DNA from: JAHBNG01 sp039028975
GTDB lineage: Bacteria > Chloroflexota > Anaerolineae > Caldilineales > Caldilineaceae
Assembly: GCA_039028975.1 (NCBI GenBank)
Contig: JBCCHB010000058.1
Location: forward strand, 1 to 64,000
DNA: 64,000 bases
Direction: 5' to 3'
Shown: in pieces, positions 25,889 through 34,607 of the stretch
Layout of the letters: each line of letters opens with the position of its first letter
Numbering within the stretch: the first letter of the stretch is position 1
The notes under the pieces: model-generated
What the model was told of the DNA's origin: nothing
Database searches by the model: none
What the model saw: the letters and a program-made list of their open reading frames with translations, nothing else
Translations under genes and position numbers: made by a program

Positions 25889-26629
25889 ATGAAATTTGCA
25901 CGGTTTGCTTACAACTCAAAAGTCTACGAAGGCGAGTATAGAGATAACAAACTGTACGTCGGCTCTCAATCCTTTAACCCAGATGATGTCATGTGGCTAC
26001 CACCAGTAGACGTCAATGGCATTACCGCATTGGGCGTGGCGTTGGGGTATGCTGATCACGCCGAAGAGTTGGGGCTAGACCTGCCCGAATATCCCATTCT
26101 CTTTCATAAAATGGGCCACACCCTTATCGGCCACAACGCGAAGGTGGTGAAGCCAGACGTCGAGTATATGCATTATGAGGGTGAACTGGTTGCCATCATG
26201 GGACGTAGCGCGCACAAAGTATCTAAAGAAGATGCCCTCAGCTACGTCAAGGGCTACACCATTGCCAACGAGTATACGGTACGCGACTTTGTAACCAATT
26301 ACTACCGTCCTCCCGTCAAAGCCAAAGGCTTCCATACTTTTGGCCCCATCGGTCCGGTTTGGATTACAGCTGACGAAATCGATCCTGAGAACGCACGCGT
26401 CATTACCCGAGTCAACGGAGAAGTACGCCAAGATGGGAACACCAAGCACTTGCGGCACTCTGTGGCCGAATTGATTGAGTACCTGAGTGAGTTCATGGTC
26501 CTTAACGATGGTGATGTGATCTTCACTGGAACGCCTAAAGGAATCTCCCACGTATATGTAGGGGATACGGTAGAGGTTGAGATTCCTGAGATTGGCGTTT
26601 TGCGCAATACAATTGTGGAATCACTTTAG
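25889..26629 (+). CDS. hpaG: FAH family protein, HpaG/HpcE-like decarboxylase/isomerase
   Basis: A 246-residue fumarylacetoacetate-hydrolase-fold enzyme. In homoprotocatechuate degradation the HpaG/HpcE enzymes decarboxylate 5-oxopent-3-ene-1,2,5-tricarboxylate and isomerise the product. Metal ligands are visible as E-x-E in YMHYEGELVAIMG and the aspartate of GYTIANEYTVRDF; the closing LNDGDVIFTGTPKGISHVYVGDTVEVEI block is family-diagnostic. Enteric HpaG is a fused duplicate; this is the single-domain version. AGGAGAAACC precedes ATG 25889. The role is assigned largely from the HpaE- and HpaD-like neighbours; a generic acylpyruvase is the alternative. Confidence 0.8.
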   Translation: MKFARFAYNSKVYEGEYRDNKLYVGSQSFNPDDVMWLPPVDVNGITALGVALGYADHAEELGLDLPEYPILFHKMGHTLIGHNAKVVKPDVEYMHYEGELVAIMGRSAHKVSKEDALSYVKGYTIANEYTVRDFVTNYYRPPVKAKGFHTFGPIGPVWITADEIDPENARVITRVNGEVRQDGNTKHLRHSVAELIEYLSEFMVLNDGDVIFTGTPKGISHVYVGDTVEVEIPEIGVLRNTIVESL

Positions 26630-27017
26630 TATCAGTAGAATACCAGATGCCAGGTCAAAAGCCATAAATTGTAGCCCGTCCTTGCAGGGCGGGAGCGCTT
26701 GGGTATCCCAGGTATCCCGCCCAAAATGGAAGAGCTACGATATCCATGATTCACGGTCTTTGATTCCACAAGTGGTATAATCTACCAGGTCCAGTAGTTC
26801 ACGATTTCGGTGGAGGAGGCGTTCCCTTACGCTGGCCTTCTTGAGCCAGATCCGCATTAGAGAATGCTCATTCCACGGAAACGAGTAACTTTCGTGAGCG
26901 ACTGAGGTTAATTTTGTCCCGATTATGTCCGGTTTAGCCTCGAATCTCCTGAAAATGAGTACATACCCGTACTTACGGGAAAAAGCTTTATCTGGCCATC
27001 CATAAGGGTAGAGAATT
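26630..27017. other. Spacer with TAGCCCGTCC and GGAGG-CGTTC repeats
   Basis: Gene-free. It holds a gtagcccgtccttgcagggc element (about 26669-26735), a copy of a roughly 80-bp imperfect palindrome at 26791-26880 that recurs at 28570-28641, and the composite tttgtcccgattatgtccgg ... tatctggccatcc motif to 27003, ending 15 bp before the next gene. Confidence 0.6.
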
Positions 27018-28556
27018 ATGGCAACAACTGCAATACAAGAGAGTAATCAGACCAAGGTCGCGACGTATCGCGCTAAGGTGGCGAATCGGGGCGTCATGAA
27101 CTTCATCAATGGAGCACCTGTCGATGCGGCATCGCGCGCACAATTCGACAACCACACACCTATTGACAACTCGTTCGTTTGTAAAGTGGCCCAAGGGGAA
27201 GCTGCAGATATTGATGCAGCCGCCGCAGCCGCCAAAGCAGTATTTCCCGAATGGCGGGACATGTCCGGTGCGGCCCGCAAGAAGATTCTACATAAAGTCG
27301 CGGATCTCATCGAAGAGAATGCCGAAGAGATCGCTCTCCTCGAATCGCTGGATACGGGCCAACCTATCCGTTTTATGAGCAAGGCCGCGGTGCGGGGCGC
27401 GGCCAACTTCCGCTACTTTGCTGACAAAGCCGAAAGCGCAAGGGACGGCTTGAGCCTGCCTACTGACGGCTTTCTCAACTACACCATCCGCCAGCCTATT
27501 GGCCCCGTGGGTGTGATCACGCCGTGGAACACTCCCTTTATGCTCAGCACATGGAAGATCGCGCCGGCCTTGGCCGCAGGGTGTACTGTCGTTCACAAAC
27601 CAGCCGAACTCAGCCCCATTACGGCGCAGCGGTTGGTCGAATTGGCCCATGAGGCAGGGTTGCCCCCTGGTGTGCTCAACACCATCAATGGCATGGGGGA
27701 GACTGCTGGCAAGGCACTCACCGAGCATCCCGATATCCACGCAATTGCCTTTGTGGGCGAATCCAAAACAGGTAGCTATATTCAGGCCCAAGGTGCGCCC
27801 ACCCTCAAACGCGTCCACTTTGAGCTTGGCGGCAAGAACCCCGTCATAGTTTTTGCCGATGCCGACCTGGATCGTGCCCTCGAGGCAGCCATCTTCATGA
27901 AGTATAGCCTCAACGGCGAGCGCTGCACGTCTAGCAGCCGGCTGCTCGTTGAGCGTTCCATCTATGACGAATTTACGGCCAAATTATCCGAACGGGTCTA
28001 CAAGCTCAAAGTGGGTGATCCGTTAGATCCCGCCACTGAGATCGGTCCACTGATTCACCAAGATCATTGGGCGAAAGTGTGCAGCTATATGCAGATCGGT
28101 CAGGATGAAGGAGCCATCATGACCAGCCAGAGTAGCAATGGTAGTCCACGCCCCGCGGGCTTAGAGGAAGGCAATTTTATCGCGCCCTCGTTCTTCACCG
28201 GCGTGAAGAACGACATGCGCATTGCCCAAGAAGAGGTCTTTGGCCCATTCCTAGTGGCTATTCCCTTTGACACAACTGAGGCAGCCATTGAGATTGCCAA
28301 CGACGTTAAGTATGGCCTGGCTGCCTACATCTGGACCAGCGACGTGACTCGCTCCCTTATGGTCTCTCATGCAGTCGAAGCGGGCATGATATGGGTCAAC
28401 TCGCCCAATGTGCGCCATCTACCCACCCCCTTTGGAGGTATGAAACAGAGTGGCATTGGACGTGACGGTGGTGACTACAGCTTTGATTTCTATATGGAGA
28501 CCAAGAATATCGCTATTGCTCTAGGCGACAATCCGATTTCTCGGTTAGGCGTATAG
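27018..28556 (+). CDS. hpaE: Aldehyde dehydrogenase, HpaE-like (CHMS dehydrogenase)
   Basis: A 512-residue NAD(P)-dependent aldehyde dehydrogenase. Catalytic glutamate is in HFELGGKNPVIVF and the nucleophilic cysteine in SLNGERCTSSSRLLVERS; the asparagine for oxyanion stabilisation is in TPWNTPFML. The C-terminal FGGMKQSGIGRDGGDYSFDFYMETKNI closely resembles 5-carboxymethyl-2-hydroxymuconate semialdehyde dehydrogenases, which oxidise the ring-cleavage product of homoprotocatechuate. It lies between HpaG-like and HpaD-like genes, supporting the call. Start ATG 27018; no canonical ribosome site except GGGTAGAG nine bases upstream. Confidence 0.85.
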   Translation: MATTAIQESNQTKVATYRAKVANRGVMNFINGAPVDAASRAQFDNHTPIDNSFVCKVAQGEAADIDAAAAAAKAVFPEWRDMSGAARKKILHKVADLIEENAEEIALLESLDTGQPIRFMSKAAVRGAANFRYFADKAESARDGLSLPTDGFLNYTIRQPIGPVGVITPWNTPFMLSTWKIAPALAAGCTVVHKPAELSPITAQRLVELAHEAGLPPGVLNTINGMGETAGKALTEHPDIHAIAFVGESKTGSYIQAQGAPTLKRVHFELGGKNPVIVFADADLDRALEAAIFMKYSLNGERCTSSSRLLVERSIYDEFTAKLSERVYKLKVGDPLDPATEIGPLIHQDHWAKVCSYMQIGQDEGAIMTSQSSNGSPRPAGLEEGNFIAPSFFTGVKNDMRIAQEEVFGPFLVAIPFDTTEAAIEIANDVKYGLAAYIWTSDVTRSLMVSHAVEAGMIWVNSPNVRHLPTPFGGMKQSGIGRDGGDYSFDFYMETKNIAIALGDNPISRLGV

Positions 28557-28569
28557 AACATCCACATTC

Positions 28570-28641
28570 AGTAGATCTCAGTGGAGGGTGCGTTCTCTAC
28601 GCCGGACCGCTTCGCATTAGAGAGTGCTCGCTCCGCATTGG
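28570..28641 (+). repeat. Imperfect palindromic repeat at the hpaD leader
   Basis: Similar to 26791-26880 (ggtggagg-gcgttc ... gcattagaga-tgctc-ctcc-c). Left ggagggtgcgttctcta and right tagagagtgctcgctcc form an imperfect hairpin. It explains the open frame upstream of the hpaD-like gene, which is repeat rather than coding. Confidence 0.6.
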
Positions 28642-28670
28642 GCTCTGCGGACAATGGTTCAGGAGTTTTT

Positions 28671-29666
28671 ATGGGAATCCCAACACTCAATCATACCCCT
28701 CCCTTCAACATCGTACGCATCAGCCACCTGGAGTGGGGTATGTCCGATCTTGGCTACGCCAAGGAGTTCTACGTCGACCTGCTCGGTTACATTTTGGAAG
28801 AGGAGACTAGCCACGCACTCTATCTGCGGGGTATGGAGGAAGTCAATCACCATTCGCTCGTGTTGACCAAGAGCGACGATCCATCGGTTCAGCGAATTGC
28901 CTTCAAAGTTGCCAGCGAGGATGATCTCGACAAAGCAGAGGGTTATTTTTCGGAGCGAGGCAACGAAACCACATGGGTGGAAAAATATGCCCAAGGGCGC
29001 ACGCTACACGTCAATGATCCCTTTGGGATGCCGTTAGAATTTTACTATGAGATGGAGCATCGACCCCTGCTGCTACAGAAGTACACGCTCTACAGTGGAG
29101 CCAAGATTCAGCGTATCGATCACATCAATGTCTTCTCTCATGATGTGCAATCCATGGTAGGGTACTATGTCAGCGAGTTGGGGTTCCGTCCAACCGAAAT
29201 CACGCTCTCTGATGTGGATGACACTGATTCAGATATGTGGGCAGTTTGGGTTCATCGCAAAGGGGGCGTCCACGATATTGCTTTTACCAATGGGTTAGGG
29301 CCACGGATGCACCACATCGGCGTCTATGTACCTACGGCAACCGACATCATCGACTTCTGTGATCGCTTGGCCTCGTCTCAGCACAAGTACGCTTTCGAGC
29401 GTGGACCGGGGCGTCATGGCATATCGAATGCATTTTTCCTCTATATTTTAGACAAGGAAGGCCATCGGGTTGAGTTATTTGCCAGCGACTACATGACGGT
29501 TGATCCTGATCACCCACCGCGTCTATGGGGCCTGCAAGACCCGCAACGTCAGACGCTATGGGGTACGCCTGCGCCACGTAGCTGGTTTGAGGAAGGGTCT
29601 CTCTTTGCGGGCCTGGAACCAAAACATTCTGACCTGATTGGGCAGCCGATTGTCGCGCCAGATTGA
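28671..29666 (+). CDS. hpaD: 3,4-Dihydroxyphenylacetate 2,3-dioxygenase-like extradiol enzyme
   Basis: A 331-residue vicinal-oxygen-chelate dioxygenase with two repeated modules. It would cleave homoprotocatechuate at the 2,3 bond. Likely metal ligands are the first histidine in QRIDHINVFSHDV, the histidine of PRMHHIGVYVPT, and the glutamate of EGHRVELFASDY. The N-terminal module (FNIVRISHLEWGMSDL) lacks ligands as expected. The ending DPDHPPRLWGLQDPQRQTLWGTPAPRSWF is typical of the HpaD type. I start at ATG 28671 (CAGGAG upstream); the 90 bases in frame before it belong to a repeat. Specificity for homoprotocatechuate rather than another catechol rests on the HpaE/HpaG neighbours. Confidence 0.85.
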   Translation: MGIPTLNHTPPFNIVRISHLEWGMSDLGYAKEFYVDLLGYILEEETSHALYLRGMEEVNHHSLVLTKSDDPSVQRIAFKVASEDDLDKAEGYFSERGNETTWVEKYAQGRTLHVNDPFGMPLEFYYEMEHRPLLLQKYTLYSGAKIQRIDHINVFSHDVQSMVGYYVSELGFRPTEITLSDVDDTDSDMWAVWVHRKGGVHDIAFTNGLGPRMHHIGVYVPTATDIIDFCDRLASSQHKYAFERGPGRHGISNAFFLYILDKEGHRVELFASDYMTVDPDHPPRLWGLQDPQRQTLWGTPAPRSWFEEGSLFAGLEPKHSDLIGQPIVAPD

Positions 29667-29677
29667 TTCCAGTTCTA

Positions 29678-29764
29678 CTTAGGAATCGGAATTAAATAAC
29701 TTGTGCATAAGATCTCTCAATCCTTCGAGATGACATGCCCAACTTATTTAATGCTCATTCCTTA
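29678..29764 (-). repeat. MITE-like element, copy 1
   Basis: About 86 bp with imperfect terminal inverted repeats (taggaatcggaattaaata / taaggaatgagcattaaata). It is almost identical, inverted, to 33233-33317. It sits between the hpaD-like gene and the psp pair. Confidence 0.8.
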
Positions 29765-29765
29765 G

Positions 29766-29842
29766 CTACGTTTGAAAACCGAAATTGGTCTCTCCAGCAG
29801 TGGCTCCGGAACACTTTGGTTTTCAAATTGACCGCACTGTAG
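29766..29842 (+). repeat. Cruciform repeat, copy 4
   Basis: Diverged member of the 12621 family (gtttgaaaaccgaaattggtc ... ttggttttcaaattgaccgc). It lies directly beside the MITE-like copy. Confidence 0.6.
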
Positions 29843-29852
29843 CTGTGGTCCA

Positions 29853-30671
29853 CTAATCTCCATATCGGTAGACTTCGTTAATACTATCCACCAGATCGTT
29901 CAAGCGATCAACCTGATCCTGAATATCAGACTGAAGGCGCTCGGCTCGACTGCTGTTGACGCTTTGGGCATCGACCAACTGCACTTGGCTATAGATTGTT
30001 GCTAGGGAGGTAATACTCTGTTCAATCTGTAGCTCAGCTTGCCGCATACGGGTATCCAGCTCAGAGATGGACTGTAAGTGTTTGCGTTTTGAGTCGATCA
30101 CCTGCTCTTGCTGCATGCGTAGCTCTGAGTTGCCTTCCAGCTTATAAGTGGCTTCCAACTGGTCAATCTCTCTGGGGAGGGTCCGCATCTCTCGTTCAAT
30201 TAGATCATCTTGACGGTAGGTATCAATACGCAACGCTAACTGGTAGACATTGTTGATCCAATCGGAGACGCGCCCAGCCGTGTCTTCCATGCGTTCTCGA
30301 ACCAGCGTTTTACGCATCCCTTGTAGCTGGTCTTCTATGCGTCGCTGGTATTCTAGCGCATTGAGGATGTCGTCTCGCAAATTTTGATCTCGAATAGCCG
30401 AGATATCGAACTGATGCTGAAAAGCGTCTAGCAAGACCTTGGCATTGTTTTCAGCATCATTCAGGCTGGTATAGATGATGGCACCTAAGCCGATCAGCCC
30501 TAAGATGGGCCAAACAAGTGCTCGAGATAAGCCCAAAGGGCTTGGGCCAAGGAAGGTCAAGAGGATGGTTAGGGCCACGATCAATGCACTCTCCCACCGG
30601 AAGAATGCATGCTGAAGTAGTTCGTTCTGTGCTTTCTTTTGTAATTCAGTACGAATGGATGCCATAGTCAA
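29853..30671 (-). CDS. Membrane-anchored coiled-coil protein paired with PspA
   Basis: A 272-residue protein I cannot name. Residues 30-70 form two hydrophobic helices (ALIVALTILLTFLGPS, LVWPILGLIGLGAIIYTSL); the rest is long, charged, coiled-coil helix (DQNLRDDILNALEYQRRIEDQL, ELDTRMRQAELQIEQSITSL, LQSDIQDQVDRLNDLVDSINEVY). This pattern, next to and in the same direction as PspA, fits a membrane anchor or sensor for a PspA-type envelope stress response (inference). Starts at ATG 30671 or 30665. It is separated from pspA by 220 bp holding a strong hairpin at 30722-30775. Confidence 0.7.
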   Translation of the reverse strand: MTMASIRTELQKKAQNELLQHAFFRWESALIVALTILLTFLGPSPLGLSRALVWPILGLIGLGAIIYTSLNDAENNAKVLLDAFQHQFDISAIRDQNLRDDILNALEYQRRIEDQLQGMRKTLVRERMEDTAGRVSDWINNVYQLALRIDTYRQDDLIEREMRTLPREIDQLEATYKLEGNSELRMQQEQVIDSKRKHLQSISELDTRMRQAELQIEQSITSLATIYSQVQLVDAQSVNSSRAERLQSDIQDQVDRLNDLVDSINEVYRYGD

Positions 30672-30721
30672 ATTGGTAAATGGTGGTTTAAATCTGAGCC
30701 TGTTTTTTTGGAACGAAAACG

Positions 30722-30775
30722 AAATAACCTGAACATTTGAAAGGGTGCGATCCGATTGAAATGTTCAGGTTATTT
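30722..30775 (-). terminator. 17-bp-armed hairpin after pspA
   Basis: Perfect arms aaataacctgaacattt (30722-30738) and complement (30759-30775), 20-base loop, followed on the minus strand by cgttttcgttcc. It could terminate or attenuate pspA transcription before the membrane protein gene; alternatively a small dispersed palindrome. Confidence 0.5.
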
Positions 30776-30891
30776 ACAGTCCATCCCTTTTGGAGCCGAG
30801 CACCAGAACAGGTAAAGGAAGAGACGATGATTTGCAGTAACGCCTTGCCTTTCTCGCCCTTCCTTTGAGGGATTATTTTTCTGAATGACCG

Positions 30892-31572
30892 TTAGTCATT
30901 CAGACCTAGCTTCCTCTTGCGCTCTGCCAATTGACCGTTGAGAGCGCTGCTCTCCAAAACCTTGTCCATCTGATCATCCAAGCTGGCAGCTCGTAGTTCA
31001 GTGGCTGTAGATGCCTTATCCAAACGCTTGTAAATGCTCTCGGCAATACCGCTGATGTCGCTGTCGCCTGACCCCATGAGATCATCCAGGCTCTTCATGG
31101 CCTTAACGGTCTTTTCCTTGCTCTTTGCCAGCTCTAACAGAGAGGTTAGTTCTTCACGTTCTTGCTTCATGGTGGCAAGGCGTGCCTCTAGCTTGACTTT
31201 GGCACTGAGCAACTTGTTAAATTCTTCTTCTTGTCGGGCAGCCTGCTCTTCGTAGGTCTCCACAAGGCGTTGGGTGCTATTAAGCTTACTTTGAGCGGCA
31301 ACCGCAGCAGCGTCGTTTCCCTCGACCAGAAATGCATCAATGGCTCGGTCGATCCCAGTTGCTTTCTGGGTGAACTCGTTTACTTTGCGCTGTAAAGATT
31401 TAACCTCACCACCGACGGTGGCTGCAGCATCTTCCAAATCTTCCAGATTGGTTTCAACCTGTCGAATATATTGATCAATGATAGCCGGGCTATTGCTCTT
31501 GAGAGCCTGATCAATCATGTAGTGCAAATTAGCCGAAATCAAGGTCGAAACTTTTTCTAAAATGGAAGCCAT
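30892..31572 (-). CDS. pspA: PspA/IM30 family envelope stress protein
   Basis: A 226-residue ESCRT-III-like membrane-remodelling protein. The start ILEKVSTLISANLHYMIDQA is the amphipathic membrane-binding helix; the middle is long coiled coil (IDQYIRQVETNLEDLEDAAATVGGEVK, VETYEEQAARQEEEFNKLLSAKVKLEARL), ending with QLAERKRKLGLND. It binds and stabilises stressed membranes. It is encoded upstream of the membrane/coiled-coil protein at 29853, and a cruciform repeat (31639-31723) sits about 70 bp upstream, which may overlap its promoter. The ATG 31572 follows AGGAGG-like 'taggaggaaag'. No pspF-type regulator is nearby. Confidence 0.85.
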   Translation of the reverse strand: MASILEKVSTLISANLHYMIDQALKSNSPAIIDQYIRQVETNLEDLEDAAATVGGEVKSLQRKVNEFTQKATGIDRAIDAFLVEGNDAAAVAAQSKLNSTQRLVETYEEQAARQEEEFNKLLSAKVKLEARLATMKQEREELTSLLELAKSKEKTVKAMKSLDDLMGSGDSDISGIAESIYKRLDKASTATELRAASLDDQMDKVLESSALNGQLAERKRKLGLND

Positions 31573-31638
31573 GTAGTCTTTCCTCCTAAAATGTCGTGAT
31601 TTATGTAAATGTACTTTCGATTTGTACTTTTTAGACTC

Positions 31639-31723
31639 TATACTCAGCTCCGTTTGAGAATGATAGTTTAGTTTCTCCGGTAGAACATCAGAAAACTACC
31701 GTTCCCAAAACGACCGCGGTATA
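31639..31723 (+). repeat. Cruciform repeat, copy 2
   Basis: Member of the 12621 family: tatactcagctccgtttgag on the left, aaacgaccgcggtataat on the right, central imperfect arms tgatagttta / gaaaactacc. It lies in the pspA-pepT divergent region. The remaining spacer to 31983 contains no recognised gene. Confidence 0.65.
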
Positions 31724-31983
31724 ATTCTCATTCGTAAACATCTTCATGTTACAGTAACAATTATATACCGTTCCAGTAGAAATTACAATGACTTGAGGCT
31801 GACAGTTGGGCAGACATAAAGCTGACCGGGTTTTATCTGGTCACCGATACGGTTATACTGATTTGTGTAGAGTCAACCAGACGGCTATACTGATGGGATT
31901 GTACTATTTGTATTATCAGCCGACTAATCCCCCTATCCACGGGGACAAGCCGACCTACCGATTACTGACTACTGGAATCCACC

Positions 31984-33231
31984 ATGTCTATGAAGGAAGA
32001 TATCACCCAGCGCTTTTTGCGCTATGTCCAAGTCGATACCCAAAGCGACGAGTCATCCTCTGATGTACCCAGCAGCTCCAACCAGCTAGATCTGCTGAAT
32101 ATACTCATTGAAGAGTTGCATGAAATGGGGGCATCTGATGTGAAGCTGAGTGACTACGGTGTGGTCTTTGCCACAGTACCAGCCACAATACCATCTGCAA
32201 GCCCACCATCCGTTCCTACTGTAGCCTTCCTGGCCCATGTAGATACGGCCCCTGCATTTAACGGGACGGGAGTCAAGCCGATTCTCCATGCCGATTATGA
32301 TGGCCAGCCGATTATTTTACCGGATGACCCAACCCAGATCCTGTCGCCGGAGACCGTTCCGGCCTTAGCGGACAAAACAGGAGAGGACATCATCACCGCC
32401 AGCGGAAAGACATTGTTGGGGGCCGATGATAAAGCTGGGGTTGCCATTATTATGAGTATGGCGGCCGAGTTGCTGGCCCACCCTGAAATCCCTCACGGGG
32501 AGATTCGCCTCTGTTTTACGACCGACGAGGAGATCGGTCGGGGCGTTATGTATCTCAAGCTCGATGACCTGAATGCAGACGTAGCCTATACGCTGGACGG
32601 TGGGGACGTCGGTGAAATTGTCTTTGAAACCTTCTCCGCTGACAAAGCATTGGTGAAGGTGCAAGGCATCTCAACCCATCCAGGAGATGCCAAAGACAAG
32701 CTGGTCAATGCGCTGCACCTGGCTGCGAAAATTGTGGATACGCTTCCCCAAGTGACCCGGACACCAGAGACGACCGCCGAGCGAGACGGCTTTATTCATC
32801 TCTACCAGATGCAGGGTACGGCAGCAGAAGCCGAACTCCACTTTATCCTGCGAGACTTTGAGCTAGAGGGGTTGGCGTCTCATGGCACGATGGTTCAGAG
32901 CGTCTGTGATACGATTCAGGCAGCCGAACCCCGTGCTCAGATCAGTTGTGAGATAACGCCCCAATATCGCAACATGCGCTATTGGCTAGAGAAGGATATG
33001 CGTCCCGTTGAATTGGCTGTGGCCGCCATCGAATCCTGTGGGCTTGCGCCCATTAGTAAACCCATTCGCGGTGGCACAGACGGTTCTGGCTTGACCCAAA
33101 TGGGCGTCCCCACACCGAACCTATTTACCGGCATGCAGAATATCCACGGTCCGCTGGAGTGGGTTAGCGTTCAAGATATGCTAAAGGCCACTGAAGTCTG
33201 CATCCAATTGGTCCAGCTATGGGCTAAATAA
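31984..33231 (+). CDS. pepT: Peptidase T (tripeptide aminopeptidase)
   Basis: A 415-residue M20B zinc aminopeptidase that removes the N-terminal residue of tripeptides in the cytosol. Conserved metal-site motifs are visible: HVDTAP near residue 84, the bridging aspartate in LLGADDKAGVAI, catalytic glutamate in FTTDEEIGRG, YTLDGGDVGE, and the late histidine in GMQNIHGPLEW. The length is standard. ATG 31984 gives MSMKEDITQRFLRYVQVDTQSDE, a family-type beginning. A MITE-like element starts 2 bp after the stop and separates it from the dipeptidase gene, with which it shares a peptide-utilisation theme. Confidence 0.92.
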   Translation: MSMKEDITQRFLRYVQVDTQSDESSSDVPSSSNQLDLLNILIEELHEMGASDVKLSDYGVVFATVPATIPSASPPSVPTVAFLAHVDTAPAFNGTGVKPILHADYDGQPIILPDDPTQILSPETVPALADKTGEDIITASGKTLLGADDKAGVAIIMSMAAELLAHPEIPHGEIRLCFTTDEEIGRGVMYLKLDDLNADVAYTLDGGDVGEIVFETFSADKALVKVQGISTHPGDAKDKLVNALHLAAKIVDTLPQVTRTPETTAERDGFIHLYQMQGTAAEAELHFILRDFELEGLASHGTMVQSVCDTIQAAEPRAQISCEITPQYRNMRYWLEKDMRPVELAVAAIESCGLAPISKPIRGGTDGSGLTQMGVPTPNLFTGMQNIHGPLEWVSVQDMLKATEVCIQLVQLWAK

Positions 33232-33232
33232 T

Positions 33233-33317
33233 TAAAGAATGAGCATTAAATAAGTTGGACATGTCATCTCGAAGGATTGAGAGATCTTATGCACAAGTTA
33301 TTTAATTCCGATTCCTA
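33233..33317 (+). repeat. MITE-like element, copy 2
   Basis: Inverted near-identical copy of 29678-29764, only a few differences. Its right end leaves the 'aaaggaagagct' ribosome site of the following gene, so insertion next to that start was tolerated. Confidence 0.8.
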
Positions 33318-33328
33318 AAGGAAGAGCT

Positions 33329-34399
33329 ATGCCCGATTCCAACTACCCACCTGTATTTGATGGACATAATGATACGATTCTGGCTCTGGTTGAGCAGGAT
33401 CCAGAGAAGCGGCGAGACTTTTTCGTTGAAAGTGAAACCGGCCATATCGACTTCCCACGAGCCAAGGCTGGTGGATTGGGTGGTGGTTTCTTTGCTATCT
33501 TTACCCGCTCCCCCAAGGCTGGCGACATCCTCAAAAATCGACCAGATACCAGTAAACCCTACGAAGTGCCTTTGCCACCCGCGCCCAGCTATAGTGACGC
33601 CCTTCAGTTTACGGTTCAAGCTGCGGCCAAACTATTCCAGCTGGAAGAGGCATCAAATGGCCAGATTCGGATTGTGCGTACGGCAGATGAGCTGGATAGT
33701 TGTCTTCGGAAGGGCATCTTTGCCGTTTTGCTCCACATTGAAGGGGCGGAAGCAATTGATGCCGACCTGAATTCGCTTCAGGTCTTCTACCAGATGGGGT
33801 TACGCTCACTGGGCATCGTATGGAGCCGTGCAAACATCTTTGGACACGGTGTTCCCTTCAAGTTTCCTGGCTCGCCCGATGTGGGGCCAGGATTGACAGA
33901 TGCTGGCAAAGCCCTGGTCAAAGAGTGCAATCGCCTAGGGATTCTAGTTGATCTCTCCCACCTCAATGAGAAGGGGTTTTGGGATGTGGCCTCCATCACG
34001 ACCACTCCATTGGTGGCAACCCACTCATGTGCTTACAAGCTAAGTCAGTCCACCCGCAACCTGACGGACAAGCAACTGGATGCAGTTGCTGAGTCGGGAG
34101 GGGTGGTGGGCGTTAATTACCATGTGGGCTTCTTACGGGCCGACGGCAGCTTTGACAAAGAGACCTCATTGGCTGAGATTGTCAACCATACCCGCTACAT
34201 GGTCGACCGTATGGGCATTGAGCACGTAGCCCTTGGCTCCGATTTCGACGGGGCAGTCATGCCCCAGGATTTGAAGGATGCCGCCGGCCTCCCCAAATTG
34301 ATGGAAGCCCTCTCTGACAGCGGATTTGACCACGCTGCACTAGAACAGATCGCTTTTAGCAATTGGGTACGGGTGTTGAAAGCAACCCTCCGCGATTGA
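33329..34399 (+). CDS. Membrane dipeptidase (peptidase M19 family)
   Basis: A 356-residue zinc dipeptidase of the renal dipeptidase family. HxD metal ligands are in FDGHNDTIL, the bridging glutamate in LLHIEGAEAI, LVDLSHLNEKGFWDV provides the next histidine, ATHSCAYKLSQSTRNLTD the following one, and VALGSDFDGAVMP the conserved aspartate region. No signal peptide, so probably cytosolic, hydrolysing dipeptides including L-D forms. AAGGAAGAGC precedes ATG 33329. It follows pepT on the same strand. Confidence 0.9.
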   Translation: MPDSNYPPVFDGHNDTILALVEQDPEKRRDFFVESETGHIDFPRAKAGGLGGGFFAIFTRSPKAGDILKNRPDTSKPYEVPLPPAPSYSDALQFTVQAAAKLFQLEEASNGQIRIVRTADELDSCLRKGIFAVLLHIEGAEAIDADLNSLQVFYQMGLRSLGIVWSRANIFGHGVPFKFPGSPDVGPGLTDAGKALVKECNRLGILVDLSHLNEKGFWDVASITTTPLVATHSCAYKLSQSTRNLTDKQLDAVAESGGVVGVNYHVGFLRADGSFDKETSLAEIVNHTRYMVDRMGIEHVALGSDFDGAVMPQDLKDAAGLPKLMEALSDSGFDHAALEQIAFSNWVRVLKATLRD

Positions 34400-34410
34400 G
34401 AGACGATGAG

Positions 34411-34600
34411 TCGGTTGGTCAGTTAGTCAGTTAGTCAGTTAGTCGGTTGGTCGGTTGGTCCAGGAGCTACGAGCCTCAGGACCACCAGACTCTGGACCAA
34501 CAGACTCTGGACCAACAAGACCCAGGATCAACAGACTCTGGACCACCAGACCTTGGACCAACAGACTCTGGACCAACAGACCTTGGACCAACAGACTATC
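34411..34600 (+). repeat. Microrepeat tracts (gttagtca and ggaccaacagactct units)
   Basis: Two consecutive tandem tracts. The first has 8-base units cagttagt/cggttggt (about 34411-34461); the second has about seven imperfect 18-base units built on ggaccaacagactctgga and cttggaccaacaga (34485-34600). The second stays open in the frame of the next gene as a PTDSGPT/PWTNRLWT peptide. Related tracts lie at 56843-56935, 60101-60160 and 61560-61610. Confidence 0.85.
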
Positions 34601-34607
34601 AAACCCA

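Noticed and set aside
31806..32063. An 85-codon frame overlapping the start of pepT
   Set aside because: No motifs, overlaps the well-supported peptidase start and includes repeat sequence.
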